Positions 5,531 to 5,539 of a DNA stretch of 5,539 nucleotides are shown piece after piece. Position numbers and translations under genes: made by a program. Below the pieces are notes generated by a model. The model was given only the letters and a program-made list of their open reading frames with translations. It did not search any database and was not told where the DNA came from. Source of the stretch: Microcoleaceae cyanobacterium UBA11344 (GTDB taxonomy: Bacteria; Cyanobacteriota; Cyanobacteriia; Cyanobacteriales; Microcoleaceae). The stretch covers positions 2,651-8,189 of the forward strand of contig DMYK01000332.1 in assembly GCA_003483675.1 (NCBI GenBank). Reading direction: 5' to 3'. The stretch's first letter is position 1. The number at the start of each line of letters is the position of its first letter.

Positions 5531-5539
5531 GGGCATTGG

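Overview
The window looks like chromosomal DNA of a filamentous, Oscillatoriales-like cyanobacterium (Microcoleus/Oscillatoria type; the genus is inference). The evidence is three exact HIP1 octamers (GCGATCGC) inside genes, tracts of tandem 7-bp repeats in every spacer, and protein sequences of cyanobacterial type. All four genes lie on the minus strand, so they read from right to left: rpsR (ribosomal protein S18, 5254-5469), an RNase II/R-family exoribonuclease (3072-5078), a long PlsC-like acyltransferase (1413-2855) and a histidine-kinase-like protein (118-1011). The rpsR-RNase pair matches a gene order I recall as common in cyanobacteria, usually with rpmG upstream of rpsR; rpmG would lie beyond the right edge.

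The genes themselves are mostly housekeeping. The exception is the last one. It has the HisKA plus HATPase_c layout, but the phospho-acceptor His is Gln and the N, G1 and G2 ATP-binding motifs are all degraded, so it is probably a catalytically dead, input-less histidine-kinase homologue.

The spacers are long (about 401, 216 and 175 bp) and are where the unusual structure sits. Each of the four stop codons has an in-register heptamer tract 0-2 nt away or overlapping it. In the rpsR-RNase and RNase-acyltransferase spacers, an A-rich tract of opposite orientation precedes the next start codon. The transcribed spacer could therefore fold into a long hairpin, including one perfect 16-bp inverted repeat. 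The RNase-acyltransferase spacer also holds a roughly 90-bp MITE-like element with terminal inverted repeats, flanking ATAATT direct repeats and a central palindrome. The acyltransferase-kinase spacer holds two diverged tandem copies of a CCCTTCG-type palindromic repeat that interrupts a heptamer tract.

No RNA gene, CRISPR array, transposase gene or convincing intrinsic terminator is visible. I see no clear case for a complete new multi-gene system. The best leads are the pseudokinase and the organised repeat architecture of the spacers.
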